Of a stretch of DNA of 64,000 nucleotides, positions 1 through 14,700 are shown piece by piece. The DNA is from Symbiodinium kawagutii (taxonomy: Eukaryota > Sar > Dinophyceae > Suessiales > Symbiodiniaceae), in assembly GCA_009767595.1 (NCBI GenBank), contig VSDK01020374.1:114969-178968 (forward strand). Reading direction: 5' to 3'. Position numbers and translations under genes: made by a program. The notes under the pieces were generated by a model. That model searched no databases and was not told where the DNA came from. It worked only from the letters and a program-made list of their open reading frames with translations. Each line of letters opens with the position of its first letter. Position 1 is the stretch's first letter.

Positions 1-39
1 AATTGGACCCTTCCACTGGTGGTGCTCGGTGCTTCTGAG

Positions 40-2726
40 GCCATGGCATGATGCTGGTGGGACCGACAGGTGGTGGCAAGACCTGCTGCTATCGATCGTT
101 CGATTCTGAGAAACTCATGGGCTGCGCCATGTCGAATACTCGTAGTTAAATCAACAATCAATAAGGGGTGGTCACCGTATCCAACAGGCAACAGGTGAAT
201 ATGGATTATGATTCTGATGATATTATGATATCATAATGACCACAATGAATCCTGGAGAGATGCGCTCCTGCACTCTGCATCGCTCTGCACTTTGCATTTC
301 TTCTTCCGTGTGCTTTGAAACCATCGAGGCTACAGCGTGCTTGCACATCACTCTTGGACACCTCAAAGCCTGGTTCTGCTTATCAGAAGGCCATGGTTTC
401 GACATGTTTTGATCTGCCTGGATTTTGATCATCCACGCAGCATTGCAGAATAGCGCAAAATATTGCAGATACGAGCAGATATGGATGCCACGAGTGCAGG
501 TGCATGTCCATTGCTTGAACCCGAAGTCGATCACACAGAACCAGCTTGGCACTTGGAACTTTTGCAGAGCCGTGTTTGTGACTTCGCTTCAGAGATGTCG
601 TCCATCAACTTTGCATCTTCTGACCTTGAGTGAAGATAGTTGAGATTCAGTTGAGATGTTGATAGAATACTTTTTTTGCTAAGGTTGTATGGATCATTTG
701 ATGAGATTACTCGTGAGTGGTCAGATGGTGTCGCTGCAGAGGACATCACAACTTCTTTTTCTTCACTACAGTAGATAATATACGTGACTTGCCCCTGCAG
801 TTGTATTTTCTAGTGCTGGAGTGCTGCGTCACAGGAGATCAGAAATGCAACAAGAGATGCTGCTCAACCGGATCACCATTGGGAATGGACCTCAATTTGG
901 GAGCTGCCAAGTCAAGCTGTTTTGAAATATGAAGGATGCATAAATCTTGAGCAGATTCTGAGGTCATGTTTGATGGGCCTGTGGATGCTCTTTGGATTGA
1001 GCGACTGAGCTGCAATCAGCAAACCATAAATCGAATTTTGCACAGACTCACACACAAACTCACACATCACAAACTCACGCATCACAATCACGCGCACATC
1101 AAGGAGTATGAATACGGTCCTTGATGACAACAAGAAGCTGTGCCTGGTCAGTGGAGAGATCATCGTCAGATTCCCAGCGCTCGCGTGGACCTTGTTCATC
1201 CTTGTTCCTTCGCTTTGTCCTGAGGCGTTGACCGCCCAGATGCGAATGATGTTCGAAGTGGAGGTTTGCCACAGATGGATCATTGAAATTCATTGAATCC
1301 ATTAAGGGCCATGCATCACTGCTTCGATCTCCTTAGCCTTGCAGCTGAACTGCCATGGAAAGAATGTCGAATGACTACGATTAATTCGATTGAATAAATA
1401 TGACTGATTAATCAATCATTTGTCCCTTTATGCGTTTCCGGAAGTCAGGGACTGTACAAAGTGATGGTTGGTGGAGTTGGTTGAGTCAAAAGCCATGCAG
1501 CTGCAGCTTCCGGGGGTCATTGGGGAGTCTGTAAGCGATGCATAGCCACGCAACGAAGCTGCAGCACATGCAGGACTTGGAAGTTGCGTCACCTGCGACC
1601 GTGTCGCGTTGCGGCACCTTGGACCGCGTTCGAAGTTCGCGATGTCAGCGGTGACGTTGGTTGCCACGTCGTTGATCTTCACTGAGGTATGATCTACATG
1701 GAACCTGAAAGCTTGGGTGTGGCCCTTGAGCTACAACTTCCTATTTGATGAGTTCACATTTATCAAGAACTTGGTTCATATTGCAGAACTTAGAATTCGT
1801 CCTAGTCCAACTACATCAGAATTCTTGGTCCTTGCGAATCCTTGTGAATTTTCTAATGATGAGGCTTTCAGCCCTTGTTTGACTCCTGGCTGGCTGCTCT
1901 GCCGGAAACTTTCAGCTTTCAGTGCGGACCTGAGACGTGTAATTCAGATGATGTCATTTTAAGACCAACTATTCACGCAGCAGCTGTATGTTCAAGGCTA
2001 TTGTTTCTAGCCATATATGCTTATACATATGTAATTAAAGATAAATTTCTTAAAGCATGTTCCAGCAGCATGCGGTCGCTGGAGTTGAACGGGAGCTTCT
2101 TAAGGCCAGACATTCCCTCCCGCTTGAGAAGATATTGTGAGGCATGGCCGAAGCATTTGCGTAAGCCTTGATGTGTTATGCACTTTGCGAAACATGACTT
2201 CAACCCTGCACCAATTCGCATGATCTTCAGATGCTTTTGCATTGCAAGTCACGGGAAGGAGTTGCTGCCAAGCACCGTGGGCTATGTCCGGAAGTGCTGC
2301 AAGGAGGTGACGTTCTATTCCAAGGATTTTGTCCAGTCTGGTGGTCAAGTTGTTTAGATTTGTTTAGAAGTGCAAGCCACTTGGTTTTCCCCTTCACGTT
2401 GTGCCAGTTGTGTATTGTTAAAGTAGTTAAGTGATGTTAAGTGATACTTTTCATGAACAATCCTCGCAGGTCGTGCAGACACAAGACACCAACTTGGTGC
2501 AGTCGCTTTTTCGGATGACCTGAACTGAGTTTCAACCCTCCCACATGTCTCAAGGTCCTCAAATGCTATGATTGAAGCTTGTGAATGAGAGCTTTGAGTA
2601 GCTTGAAGCAGCTCGCGCATTTCGCAAGACTTTGCAAAGTGCATCCTGAACATGAGGCTGGACTGCTATTTTTCGCCATTCAGACCGACTGAATTGAGAC
2701 CTGCAGCAGCATTCAAAGAGGAGGCG
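40..2726 (+). CDS. Dynein exons: AAA2 module
   Basis: Exons read: 40-about 90 (HGMMLVGPTGGGKT, Walker A), 500-543 (LNPKSIT), 684-741 (LYGSFDEITREWSDGV), 835-900, 963-1000 (VMFDGPVDALWIE, Walker B region), 1104-1164 (MNTVLDDNKKLCLVSGEII), 1225-1263, 1574-1613 (DLEVASPATVSRCG), 1687-1727 (MIYMEPESLG), 1872-1914 (LFDSWLAALPE) and 2657-2726 (LDCYFSPFRPTE). Phase is restored at most junctions: base 1000 plus 1104 rebuilds WIESMNT only if a GC donor is used, and 1613 plus 1687 rebuilds SRCGMIYMEP, again with GC. Donors after 741, 900 and 1727 are GA. Exons between 90 and 500 and between 1914 and 2657 were not identified. Known: AAA2 of axonemal dyneins binds nucleotide. The Walker A here is intact. 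Confidence 0.93.
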
Positions 2727-5700
2727 GTGGAGAAAGTTTCAAGTAGCCAAGGCTTCAAGGAATCGAGTGTGTTTCAAAACTCGGCAAAACGACACAAGTC
2801 TATGGGAAGATCTGAGAAGTGAGCTTTTCTGCAGGTGGCCGCGTTCCAGCCACACGTGACACCACTCTTCTTCTTTGCAATGGTCAGGGTTTCAGTCTTG
2901 AGACCAGCTGGCAAATTTGTGGAGCAGAAGATTCTGACGTTGCAAAACTGTGCATGTTTAAACTTGTTTCTTTGCTTGTCTGTTTAAACACATAGTATTT
3001 AAACATATATTTAAACTTCATGTTTAAACTTCATTAAACTTCATGTTTAAACTTCATGTTTATTTGTTTGCAGTTGCTAATGACCTCCAGCGACTTCGTA
3101 GTCTCAGGTGTGGTCTTTGGGAGGCAGCTGTGAGGGAAGCACCAGAACAGCTTTTTCGAAGCTCGTTTGGGCCATCGCTTCGCAGGATAGCGTCCTCACG
3201 ACATGTCAGCATGGTTTCTTCTTTTTGAAATTGAGAAGGAAACAGAAAACATATGAAAACATGTTTGTTTGAGTTTGATCATTTTTTTCCGTTTTTTCTT
3301 GACCTTTCCTGTTGTTCTCTCCTGCAACAGAAACTGAGAACATCTGAGAAATCTGCAGGACGCACATCGGGCTCTCGAGGATGCTGTACAGGCACAGAAA
3401 GAAGAGCCGCTTTCATGGCACGGTTGCAGCGGTTTTTGCAGATGAGTCCCGTAGTTTTTATATGAGCAAAAACTTTTGTATTGGCAACCGTAGAAGATCT
3501 TCGAACTCAGGCATTTACGATCATTTACAATTCATAATCATGCACGAATTTGTCTCTTTTTCAGGGAATGAACGTCGAACTTCCTGCAGTTCAAGATGGA
3601 ATCAGGCACACATTGATTCAACTTGATTCAACTCTTTACCAACAGGACTTTGAGTCGCCCTTGTAAGCTAATGGAAGGCATGGAGAGGCATGATGTCCCG
3701 ACAGGTTTGAAGGTCTTGAGACTGGCGCTTTCATCTACGACTACTTCTACGATATGCAAAGAAGTGAGTGGATCCCATGGCTCGCCACCAAGACTCGAAG
3801 AAAGCACGTCCAGTTGGATCCAATGTATTCCGATGTTCAAGATTTTAAGATCCCAAGATAAGCTTTGAAATACGCCCTCAATCCAACAGAATTGCCATGG
3901 TTTCAGTTGACGAGTTTCAGTTGCTCAGATTTGGACCAACTTAGGATGGACACGATACCTACCTTTGAAATTCCTCGAGCAGCGCGCTACGAAGAGATTG
4001 TGAGCTGGCCGTGCTTTCACACATTTTTTGCATCAGTTGATACGTAGTTTGATTTGAGACCCGAAGGACGTCAGAATGTTTCATATCGTTCGATGAAGAC
4101 ACACATTTTCCAAGCTTACCCTTTAAATAATTCTTGACTGGTTAGCTTCTTGTATACACTGTTCATGGCAGGTGGTGCCTTCTGTCGATTCAGTTCGCCT
4201 GGTTTACGCGTTCCAGATGCTATGCTGAAAAGAGAGTTTCAATTAGTTTCCAATATTTTGACCAGTCAGTGGCTATGTGAAAGCTTGATTGGATTTTGAG
4301 TTTCAGATTTCGGCACTGTTTGCGGATCTTCGCAATAAGGATCTTGATCACACATGACAAGCATGTGCTTTGCCCTGGACCTACCGGCACCGGCAAGAGT
4401 CCTCTCAACCTGTTGCAGAAAGGATTGAAGAGCACAGAAAATAAAGGAAAATAATCAATAGAAGAGGTAGAGAAGAGATAGAGAAGAGATAGAGAAGAGA
4501 TAGATAAGAGATAGAGAAGAGATAGAAAAGAGATAGAGAAGAGATAGAGAAGAGATAGAGAAGAGATAGAGAAGAGATGGAGAAGCATCAGAAAGATCAG
4601 AAGCTACTGATTCGAGAGTCCTTTCGTCCTATGATAGAACTCGAAGAAACGATCACTTCACTTGCCAGGTGTGAACATCTCCATGTGGCTACAGAAACAA
4701 GCACCTGAGAACTTCCAAGGCGTGTGGATTGTACCTTCTTCAAACACAGTTGAAATTGTGACTCATATCTCAGAACTTCATAGAACGGCGTCACCACGTG
4801 ATGACGCCAAATGGTGACACCCCGCAGGAGTCTTTGTGAATTTCTCTGTGTGCTTCCCAGTCCCAGAGATGCTATGACATCCTGAAACGTCACTTTCGGC
4901 AGCGCCAACTGCGTTCATTTTGGTTCTGGATTCATGATGGTTCATGGCTTGAAACTCTTGCAAGCAATAAGCTCATCGCTGAATGTGGGTGGTTGCAGAG
5001 ATGTAATCTCTGAAGATTGTTGTGGCCGCATGCACGGTTCCTTATGCTCGGTTCATCACCAAGCAATCGGAATGAATTTAGAACCGCACCTATAGTAGTA
5101 GAATGATGTAGAATGTATTATTTTTTATAATTATGTAGTAATCAGCAAGTGTAGAACATGACGGATACATAGTCAAGTGGAAAGACATGAGAAGTTGCTC
5201 TTCACACTTCTTTGCTTTGTAATTCTTGGATCAAGTGGCGTCAAGGCCCAGACCCACGTGAACCAGCTGCTGCCTCAGCTGTCAAAAGAATTGTACCCTA
5301 TCATCCTATCATTCCTATGTGTACCCCATGCAGTCCAAGTGTCACCAGTTTGAAAGTGTTCTTTGCGTTTCTGCAATGAGACTCATGGTGAATCGATATT
5401 TCACAGATTGTATCAGATGCTGTGAGAAAGTCTCACTTATTTTGAATCAGTACATTGAATCACTTTGATGCTGTGAAAAGTCTCGACGTGCTTGAGGTTC
5501 CAAGATCTGATCGACAGCAAGCTCGAAAAGAGGAGATTTGAGAAGTTTGGGATTTGAGTCTTGAGATGTTTTAAGCCACGTTAGAAGGGGTTTCCGCATG
5601 TTTTGACGCGAGGAGAAGAGGAGTTTATGGCCCACCAGCTGGAAAGAAGATGGTGCTGTTTGTCGACGACTTGTGACACTGGCATGTTTCACACCGTCTA

Positions 5701-8700
5701 CACAGAATGCCCAGGGTCTTTGGCTGCACACTTTTACTTCCGACAGACCTGAACGCCAGATAGTTTTAATGAGAAGCTCAGTACAGGTTTTAGTTATCAC
5801 CAAAGTCGTAAGCCTTGAGTGTTTCCGCTATCAAGCACTCCTAGAGTACTCCTATTGACAGGAACATGCCGCAAAAGGAGTACTATGGAGCTCAGCCCCC
5901 GATCGAGCTGCCGTGTTCCCAGCTCTAAACAGGAAGGCATGACACATGTGACACGACATAGCAGCAATGACCAAAGTAGACTCGTGGGCATTTAATGGAG
6001 CAGTTCTCAGGTTGCGACAGTGGCATGACCACGGTGGCTGGTACAACAGGCTGATTCCAGTGTTGTCCAATCAATCTTCGCATTGAATTGAATCCAAGGG
6101 AAGAAAGCGAAGAGTTGACATGATTCAAAGCCCCAGAGGGCCCAAGATACGCTGTCAATGCATGCTGAAGCACAGGAAAGAACTGAAGAAATTCGACATC
6201 ACCGACATGGTAAAGATCTCAGAATTTTGAAGCTCAGGACAAAGTCAGTGAAAGTGGGACAGAGAGCACAGAGGGGATGACGATCTACTACAGTTTGGTC
6301 TACTGATTGTTTGACCTAACGTATTCTAACGTACGCGTGCATTTGTAGATATATAACGATGATGGGTAATTGTGACTATACTAAGATTGTGTGATACTAT
6401 CTGTAATTCAATTATATCATCAATTGATGTTTGTTTATGGATGCTTAGACTATGTATTCACATGTAGTCATGTAGTGATGCTCCGGTGACAAGGTCATGG
6501 CATCTGCCATGGGACCTCCGGGTGGAGGTCGCACCTTCATCACAGAGCGTTGGAAACCTGGTGCCAGCGCAGTAAGCTCCAGAAAAAGAAGACTTCTAAG
6601 TCTAAGTGCATTTAGCAGAAATGACATGAAAAATGAATAAAAATGACCTAAATCAATAAAGAGATTTGAGAAATATTAAGTGTCAAACGATATGAATGAA
6701 GATAATACGAAAATAAGAAATACAACTAGAATTGAAATATTTGAAATAAAGAAAACAAATGCAACTTATTTAGATGAAAAACCGCCAAGTCGCAGGCCTT
6801 CTGGTTGCTACCGCTGTCTCAGGTCTGAAACGCCACTACAATGTGTGTTCCCAAGATCCGTTGGAGCGGAGTCCTTTCATAGCGGATCTTTGGATGTCTT
6901 TGTTTGTCTCAAATCTCAATCTTCATCTTTGCTTTGATGATCCTCCTTTGAAATATATTGGTGCTTCTGTTTTTTGTAGACTTTGGCAGCATGAAAGTAC
7001 AGTTTTCATGTTAGATCTACATAGATCTTCATGATTTTTCATACCATTCTTCATATCCCTTTGTTTCTCAGCAGAATTGCATGGAATGGCCTCTTCCGTG
7101 GACCGCCTGAGGTGCTTGCCTACTCGGATCTTCAGGACCTGGCACCTGCAACCTCTCGGCTTCGAGTGGTGCCTTGAGCTTCGATTGTTGAGCTCCGCTC
7201 GCTCCGCTACTTTTCCTTCGTGACAGGATGAATCCATACAGCAGATCTTCCAAACCATGGCCGGCTACTTCTTTTCTGGGCGAAGTTCTTAGATGTTCTC
7301 AGTGAAGAGCTTCATCTGCCTGCCTATTTCTTCCTTTGACACCACTTGCATTCTCTCGTCAGGTTTGACGAGACGATTCAGTTATCGATTCCCAACATGT
7401 CAAACCCTCAGACTAGAAACTCGAGTGTTCGCACAGGTGTTCCCATGGGTGCTTGGCCACGATTCTGGGAAACGGCGCAAGAGCATTCAAGACGGTCAGC
7501 AGTCGGAACGCTTGGATGCAGGATTCGATCCACGGTGGGAATCTTCAAGCAAGCACTACAGGTGCAGCGATCATATGTCCAACAAGTGGCAACAGCAAAG
7601 AGATAACACATGTCAAGGATTCTACACCTGAGAGATACAAACAATCGTATAACAGTCGTAAAATGTCATGATCGGCCAACATAAAGATCAACATGTCTTG
7701 CAAGAACTGTTGGTTGCTGCATCCATATTTGTGATTGAGGACCTCCTGCCAACACCGGCAAAGTCACACTATCTCTTCAATTTGCGCGACATTTGGCGGG
7801 CAGGGAGCATAGCAGCCTGTAGCCTCTGAGCAAGAGTTGACGCCCTCCAAATATCAAGCATTTGTAGATCCATTTTTTCTGCGAAATTTGTGCGCTCTTC
7901 TAGGTCTTTTTGGGCCTTTGCACCTTGAGCTCCAAGAAAGCAAATCAGAGGGATGTGGTGATCAGATGCTGGTGCCATGAAATCCAGCGAGTGTGCCTGT
8001 CTTGTTTGTCTTGCTGTATCTTTGTTTGTTTTTTGTATGTGTTTTGTTGTTGCAGTTTTTCTTTTGAATGTTCTTATTTTGTTGTGTCAAATTGTAAATG
8101 TCTTACCACACCAGATTGTACAAAGTAAACACAAAGCAAACATAAAGTAAACGTAGAGTAAAGATCAAGTAAACATAGAGTAAATCTGAAGTAAACATGA
8201 AGCAAACCCCGAGTAATCTGCGCTTGTCATTCTTTGTTTCGGGGTCCTGAAGTTCCTTGGTGTCAGGTCTTTGGAGACAGGCTCACTGACAATCAGGACT
8301 CCAAGTGGATGACTTCTCAAATCCAGCGCAGCTTGGCAAAGCCGAGATTTCCATGGAAAATCCGCTTGGAAATGCTTAGAAACACAACGGGACAATTTCT
8401 ATCGATTTCCAGGATCTCATGGATACATGATATAGGTGCATATGGATGCTTACAGACTGGACAGGATCCTGTTTGTACTTTCTTGCCCGATTCTGCTGGA
8501 TCGAATTGCGGAAGATACGGTTCAAAAGAAACCTGTGAGGCCATTTGGAAGACAATTTCCAGGTCCTGTACGAGTGAAAAGCCCAGTTGTACTTTTTGCA
8601 CACAAGAACATGGCCAACAGTGAAAACATACATTTGAGGCAGTGATTTTGAAGTGCGGTATATAGCAGTAAGTGAGGTCCATCTACGTTCGCGAGCGGCT

Positions 8701-11700
8701 GATCTTCGCATCTTTTTTGAACCAAGATGTTAGACACCAAGCTGCTTTGCAATCCAATAAGATTCAATGTCATTCTAGGACTCCCACTGAAACATTCCAA
8801 GCATCTTCGTCTTCAAACTCGAAGTGTTGAAGTGTGGTTTGAGGCTGACCAGAAGTTCTATGAGGAGGTGTTGGATGTGCAGGCCGTTAGATGCATACTT
8901 TTGAACCAATCATGTCAAATTCTTCTAATGGATTTGTACCCTTTCACAATGTACGCACTTTGCTTTCAAGGGATGCGGAAGTCAGATTCCCGTTTTTCAT
9001 ATTGAAAGACTCAAGTTTGGCAACAACCCAAGTTGTTTGCACTAGTACCTGGTCAAGGATGTCAAGCGAAGGGTTTTGATTTGGTGGGAGGCCATGAAGG
9101 AATGCATCGAGGAATACTTGGACGAGTACAATAGCGTGCTGTCCCAAGTGCGCATTCTCGAGATGTTCTTTAAAAGTACAATGATCCTGCAATAGGTACG
9201 CAAGCCATAATGTACATACATTGATGATGAATATTAACACATTGATGATGAGACATGAATAAGCTGCAGGAGATTAATGCTTTGCCTGAGCAACAGACAG
9301 CTGTCACCGGCAGAACAGCGAACTATCCGCAACATGAGGTCAGCACATTGCAAATGCCACTTGTGATGTTCCTGGATGCCTGCGAGCACTGTGCACGTGT
9401 TTGTCCCGAACCCAGAATGATTCGCAAAGGTTGCAAAAAATGTATATATAAAGAAAGATATTTAAAACTTACATAATGATATGCACGGCATACGTACACA
9501 GTTGCTTGTATTGCACCAATGTTCGCGCATACTGAGGTCGTGTGTTGAGTCAGCCCAGTGGCAACGTCCTCTTGCTTGGGGCCAATGCCCAAGATCAAAG
9601 CGGAAGCCAATTGTGAGAAATGGATGAAGTCAACAACTGGGCAAAGTTGCAGAAGTTGCGACTCTCATTAACTTAAATTCGAGCTTGCTACAAACTGTTT
9701 GATGTACTCTTTGTCATTGTATTCCAGGGAGGTTCTTTGTTCATCACTTGTTGATTTTTGAAGTCTGAAGTTTCTGAGGTTGGTGGAAGCGGACGTCAGA
9801 GCTTGACACGCCTGTCGACACACATGAATGAGCCTTGACGCAACATGTTTTTGGGAGGGAAATCTTGCAACATTTTGCAACATTGTTTTCATTTTATCTT
9901 CATTACCATTGTGACTTGGGATGTTGAATTGTCAGGATCGCTGGTATCACTGTAAACGCCAATGTCAACCATTGCGAACCCGTGGAATCTTATGATGGTA
10001 TGATGGGATCTGAGTCTCAAGATTGCACCGATCCTGAGGAATGCGAGTGCTTCCAAATTGAAGTTGCCAAAGGCACCACTTCGCTGCCCCAAAATCACAG
10101 AGTCGTTAAATGGAAGCTGCCATCGCACTGCCACCTGCTCAAAAGTCTCAACGGTCTTTGTGTTTGCTCAACAATCCTTTCTCAGTGGTGAGAGTCCGTC
10201 GCAGGCTATGGAATGACCGAATTCCGAGATGTCGCTGAGCGCAGTCTGTAAAGGTTGAACTATTTGCAGCAGTGCTTTTTTTGTTTATGTAGCTACGAGA
10301 AGCAAGTTATTTTTGCATGCTTTGGCTTCCTTTTGGGAGCTGCAGCATGCAATGCTTGCAATGCAAATTTGGTGCCCAAGGATGTGAAGAAGTGCCTCAT
10401 GAAGTGCGGTGTGGAGGATAAGGTGCAGGTCTTCCTATTTTGTTCCTTGGTTTGAACATGTTTGAACATTGAAAGCAAAGAAACACATGAAGCAGAATCA
10501 GCTTGACAGCGGATATGCATGCTTTTTCTTTGGTGTATGTGTGTGTGTGTGTGTTTCTTAAAGGTGGTTGGGTGGGTGGCTTTGGGTGGGGTGGGCTGAT
10601 GACCTCAATGTTCACTTGTCCACCAACTTTTGATACTACGGTGCAGATTGGATGGGGTCCAAAACACGGACTTCACGTTGAAAAGTGATGGAAATCCATT
10701 CATTTTTGGACGCCCATTTGGTATTTCAAATGGTTTCAATATGGTGCATAAACTTTTTCCCGTAGCCCAGTGCAGCTGCCTCCACTTATTTTGCTCATAA
10801 GGCGACACGCAAATCGTGAAAGAGGATTTCGTCGAAGCCATCAACAATGTCTTGAACAGCATTCAGCTTAGCACGCACTGAGAGTCTAGTCAAGCAGTGG
10901 CCAGCGCCTTGAGGACTTTTAATTACAATCTATTTGATCTTAATTGTAGTTAGAATTATGACTTAGAATCTCTTAAGTGTATCAATCTGTTTGCAGACAT
11001 GGACTTGAGGTGGTGACGTTCCAAATCTCTATGCAAACGAGGCTCGAAATGTCACAGTCACATTGAGAACAGGGTCCCAGATCATGTCATGCACCCCCTG
11101 AATGAGAATCTTGGAAGATGTTGGAATCTGTTGGAATCTGTGGTTTTACATCACAGTTCATGTTCATAACATCGCTGGATGCAGCATTGTTGCAGGACAT
11201 GGAGGCAATTTCTGGAGCATGTCGGCAGTTGTGCCAAATGCTGAGTCTGCCAAATGTTCAGAGTTGATCTATGCAAACTTTCGCATATCTATGCATTTGC
11301 ATCTTAACGCTGTTCTCATCATATCGCTGTGCTCAGGTACAAGTATGGGAATGCAACCCAACAAAGCCAATCTCTTCAGCGCGTATCTTTCGAGGGTGCG
11401 ATGCGACATTCTCATTCAACTGTGAAGCGTAGGAACAACTTTCATGAAGTGCACGAAGAATTTTCATCGTTTGCTGGACTTTCGTAGGTGAAAAAGAATG
11501 TGCATGTTGTCCTTGCATTCTCCCCGGTCGGTGATGGCTTCCGCAATCGTGTCAAGCTGAGATCATTTTGTCCTCATTAACAAGACTGTTGCTCTGAGTT
11601 CAGACTTTGTGAACAAAGTGTGTGTGTGTGTGTTTGTGCGTGTGTGCTTTTTTTAGCTTGCTTGAATTTTGGTGCTTTGATATCATTTGCACCACGAACA

Positions 11701-14700
11701 AACTAATGTTTTTCAGTATTTCATTTTCAGCTCCTGTGAGGTTTGCGGATGTTCCCATCTTTGGTGAATTGCTGCAACCTCAGAAGATTCTTCGACTGGA
11801 TCGCAGTCAGCAGAAATTAGAGCATGCAGGATTAATAGAAATTTGAAATGCATGATTTTTTAAAACTATTTTTATAGATGTATATTATAGATATAGTACA
11901 TATTACTATTTGAGAGCTTGCAAACGTGTCATGAGAGTTCACACATCCGCCATTGGTTCAAGCATTGAAACTTTGATCCTGCTGGAATTCCATGGAATTC
12001 CCAGAGCTTCTACACGGTGACTTTGGGAGGCAGGTCCCCATATTTGCAAAGACGAGGGAAGACATGGGGAATGTGCAGAATGCTCTGTCTATCTCTGTCT
12101 CTGAAGATCTGACACTGGAAGATGCTCCCCGCTCCGCGTCTCTTGTCGCTTCTTTGAGGCGTCTTTTCGCATGGATCTGTTGCAATGAATTGCTCGCATT
12201 GCATACCTCGAGTTCGCGGATGTCAATGCCGGCCCTTGAGCTACAAGCGGCAGCCTGGGCAATGCGCCGACAGCATTGGCTTCTTCATAGCAAGGCGAGA
12301 GAGGACTTCAAGCCATACATCCATCAATTCATGCATCAAGTATACTTAATGTACAACACTGTATACAATACTTCACTGTATACTCTGAGTCGTGTGCAAA
12401 CATTTTAAGAAAATTGTTTAAAGTAATGACATTGGTAGGAACAGGATCTAGAAAAACACCTCATCAGAATCCAACTTGAAACCAGACTAGCTTCATACCA
12501 TTTGATACTAAAAGAATTCTAAGTGGATTGAAGTGGATCAAAGTGGTCAGATTTTTTAGGTAAGTCTTAACACGGAGGAGTTCGCCAGGCTCTTCCGAAA
12601 CCCATGGAGGTTTCCAAAGTCACGCAGCTGTTCAGCAGCTGGCTGCTTCAGGGCGTGGCTTTGCGGCAGTATGGCAGGGGCAGGATGATGGGAAGACAAC
12701 CTGAAGGAATCCCGAAGGAATTCACTACAAGTAGCTTAGTAATGCTAAGAAATGATTAGTAATGCTTAGGATCATTTGGAGACAACTTGATGTTTGACAT
12801 TGAAATGAATTTTGGTTTGTTGAGGACCCGATTTCACTTTGGGACTCAGAATGATTCAGATGGATCTTCAGCATCCCGGTCAGGCTCAGATCAAGAGCTC
12901 ACTTTTTACTTCTGGCCTTGAAATTTGTGCAGATGCATCCTTGTGCTCCTGAGATGCAATTGCATGCGATCTTGGAGGACTTGTTTTTTATGAAAGGTTT
13001 TGAAGGGCCTGCTTCACGTGCCACCAGGCTGTTGGCCAGTAATTCGAAGGCTTGCATTCAAGCAGCAATACATTTCAAGGTCCCATGCTTGCAATCAGTC
13101 TTCCCACAGGGCAAGCAGTGCATAGGTGAAACGATTGAGGCTCAACTGGTTCCCCCGTTTTCATGCACTGCGTTTCTTGTTTGAGTAGCTATTTGGATCT
13201 ATTTGGTATTTTCTGAAGACCGCACAGGTTGCCCGGAGCACCAGATTTATGTGACGTCCTGGGTGAAGACGGATTCTTGCTTGAAGCTAAGATCCCTGTG
13301 TGGCTGAGAACGCTGCATGTAGACAAGAGGCTGAGCTGATCATGCTGGACATTGTTTCAGCTTGAGGTGCTTAGCGTTGGACTCCAGTCTTGAAAGGCAC
13401 ACCCAGGAGATCATTTCAGGGGAGAGAACATGTTTTTTATAGACTTCTTCTTATTCTGACGCCCTTAACTTCTTAAAAATATTGTTAAACTTAGTCGTGC
13501 TGTGCTGTTCGGAAAGTTTTTTCTTGGTCATGGACCCGTTGCCATGTTTGCACAGTAAGCATTCCTGAACCGTGTTGGTTTCACCCATCAACATTCTTTC
13601 CACCCTTGAAGTATTTGGACTTGGGGATTTGTCTCCAAGGTTTTCGCTGTCAAATTCGTTTTGTGTCAAGAGCAGTCTGAAAGTCACTGAGAGGAGTACG
13701 AAGAGCTGCGCATGCGAACCTTTATGGTGGCAGCATGCCCAAGCCATGGGATAGTCGCGCAGCGCCCCCAGGAAATGCCACAGTTGTGCACCAGAGAACT
13801 CGATGGCCTCCAATCCATTGGCAAATTGGGGATGTATTAGCTTGTTAACTTGTAATCGGGAACGGCCATGGAGTGGTAAGAAAGACTACAGTTGTATGTA
13901 CCTGTATCAGACTATATCCAAAATATGGAGGTGGCTCATATGGATCATATGGTGCATGGATGTTAGGCATGGAATGAACATGAAATGACAGGGAATGTTT
14001 TCTACTTGCAAAGATTTTAGGCATTTTCGCTGAGGCTAAAACACACCTTGGAATCCTGCGGTGACCCACTGAGCTTCGAAGACCCCCTCAGCTTGGAGCA
14101 CGCGACAGAGGTCGGAATCCAAGAAACAGAACGGAAAGCGACAAACATAAATCAGATGTAACATATGTTAAATATGCTAGTAGTTATAAGTTATAAGATT
14201 ATAAGTTTTTGTTTTGCTCCTTTTCTCCTGCCAATCAAGAGTTGTTTCTCCTCTGTGGAACGTTTGAAATCGTTGATATTGACACTATTGGACACTGGTC
14301 AATGCCTGAGGCAATTTCAAAAACATCAGTGTTGGAGTCAAATTTGTGCAGCACACTCTCTAAGCTCTCCTTGCAAGTTGCGTAGGTGATACTTGCAGAA
14401 GGGACTGAACAACTCCTGGACTATTTGAATGTCCAACCGAAGACACTGTTGGAGGACTGTTCGCAAATTCAGCTTGATTTCAATCCTGTGACTGTTACCT
14501 TTCTGCTGTTTGTTCCAGATGCAGAACTGCGAGCGTGTTTTGACATAGGATAATAATGCTTCGAGCAAGGCTTGATGATGCTTGATGTACTTTTCAGACG
14601 GCGTTTCACGAGTTCGCAGAATCTGAATGAACGCACGCGTGAGGAAATGATGATTTCACCTGAAGAGGAGAGCATTTTATTGCATTGCATGCATTTACAT

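Noticed and set aside
4220-4588. Ser/Leu-rich 122-codon minus-strand frame
   Set aside because: Most of it is the reverse of the AGAGATAGAGA microsatellite, and the rest is antisense to the AAA3 P-loop exon.
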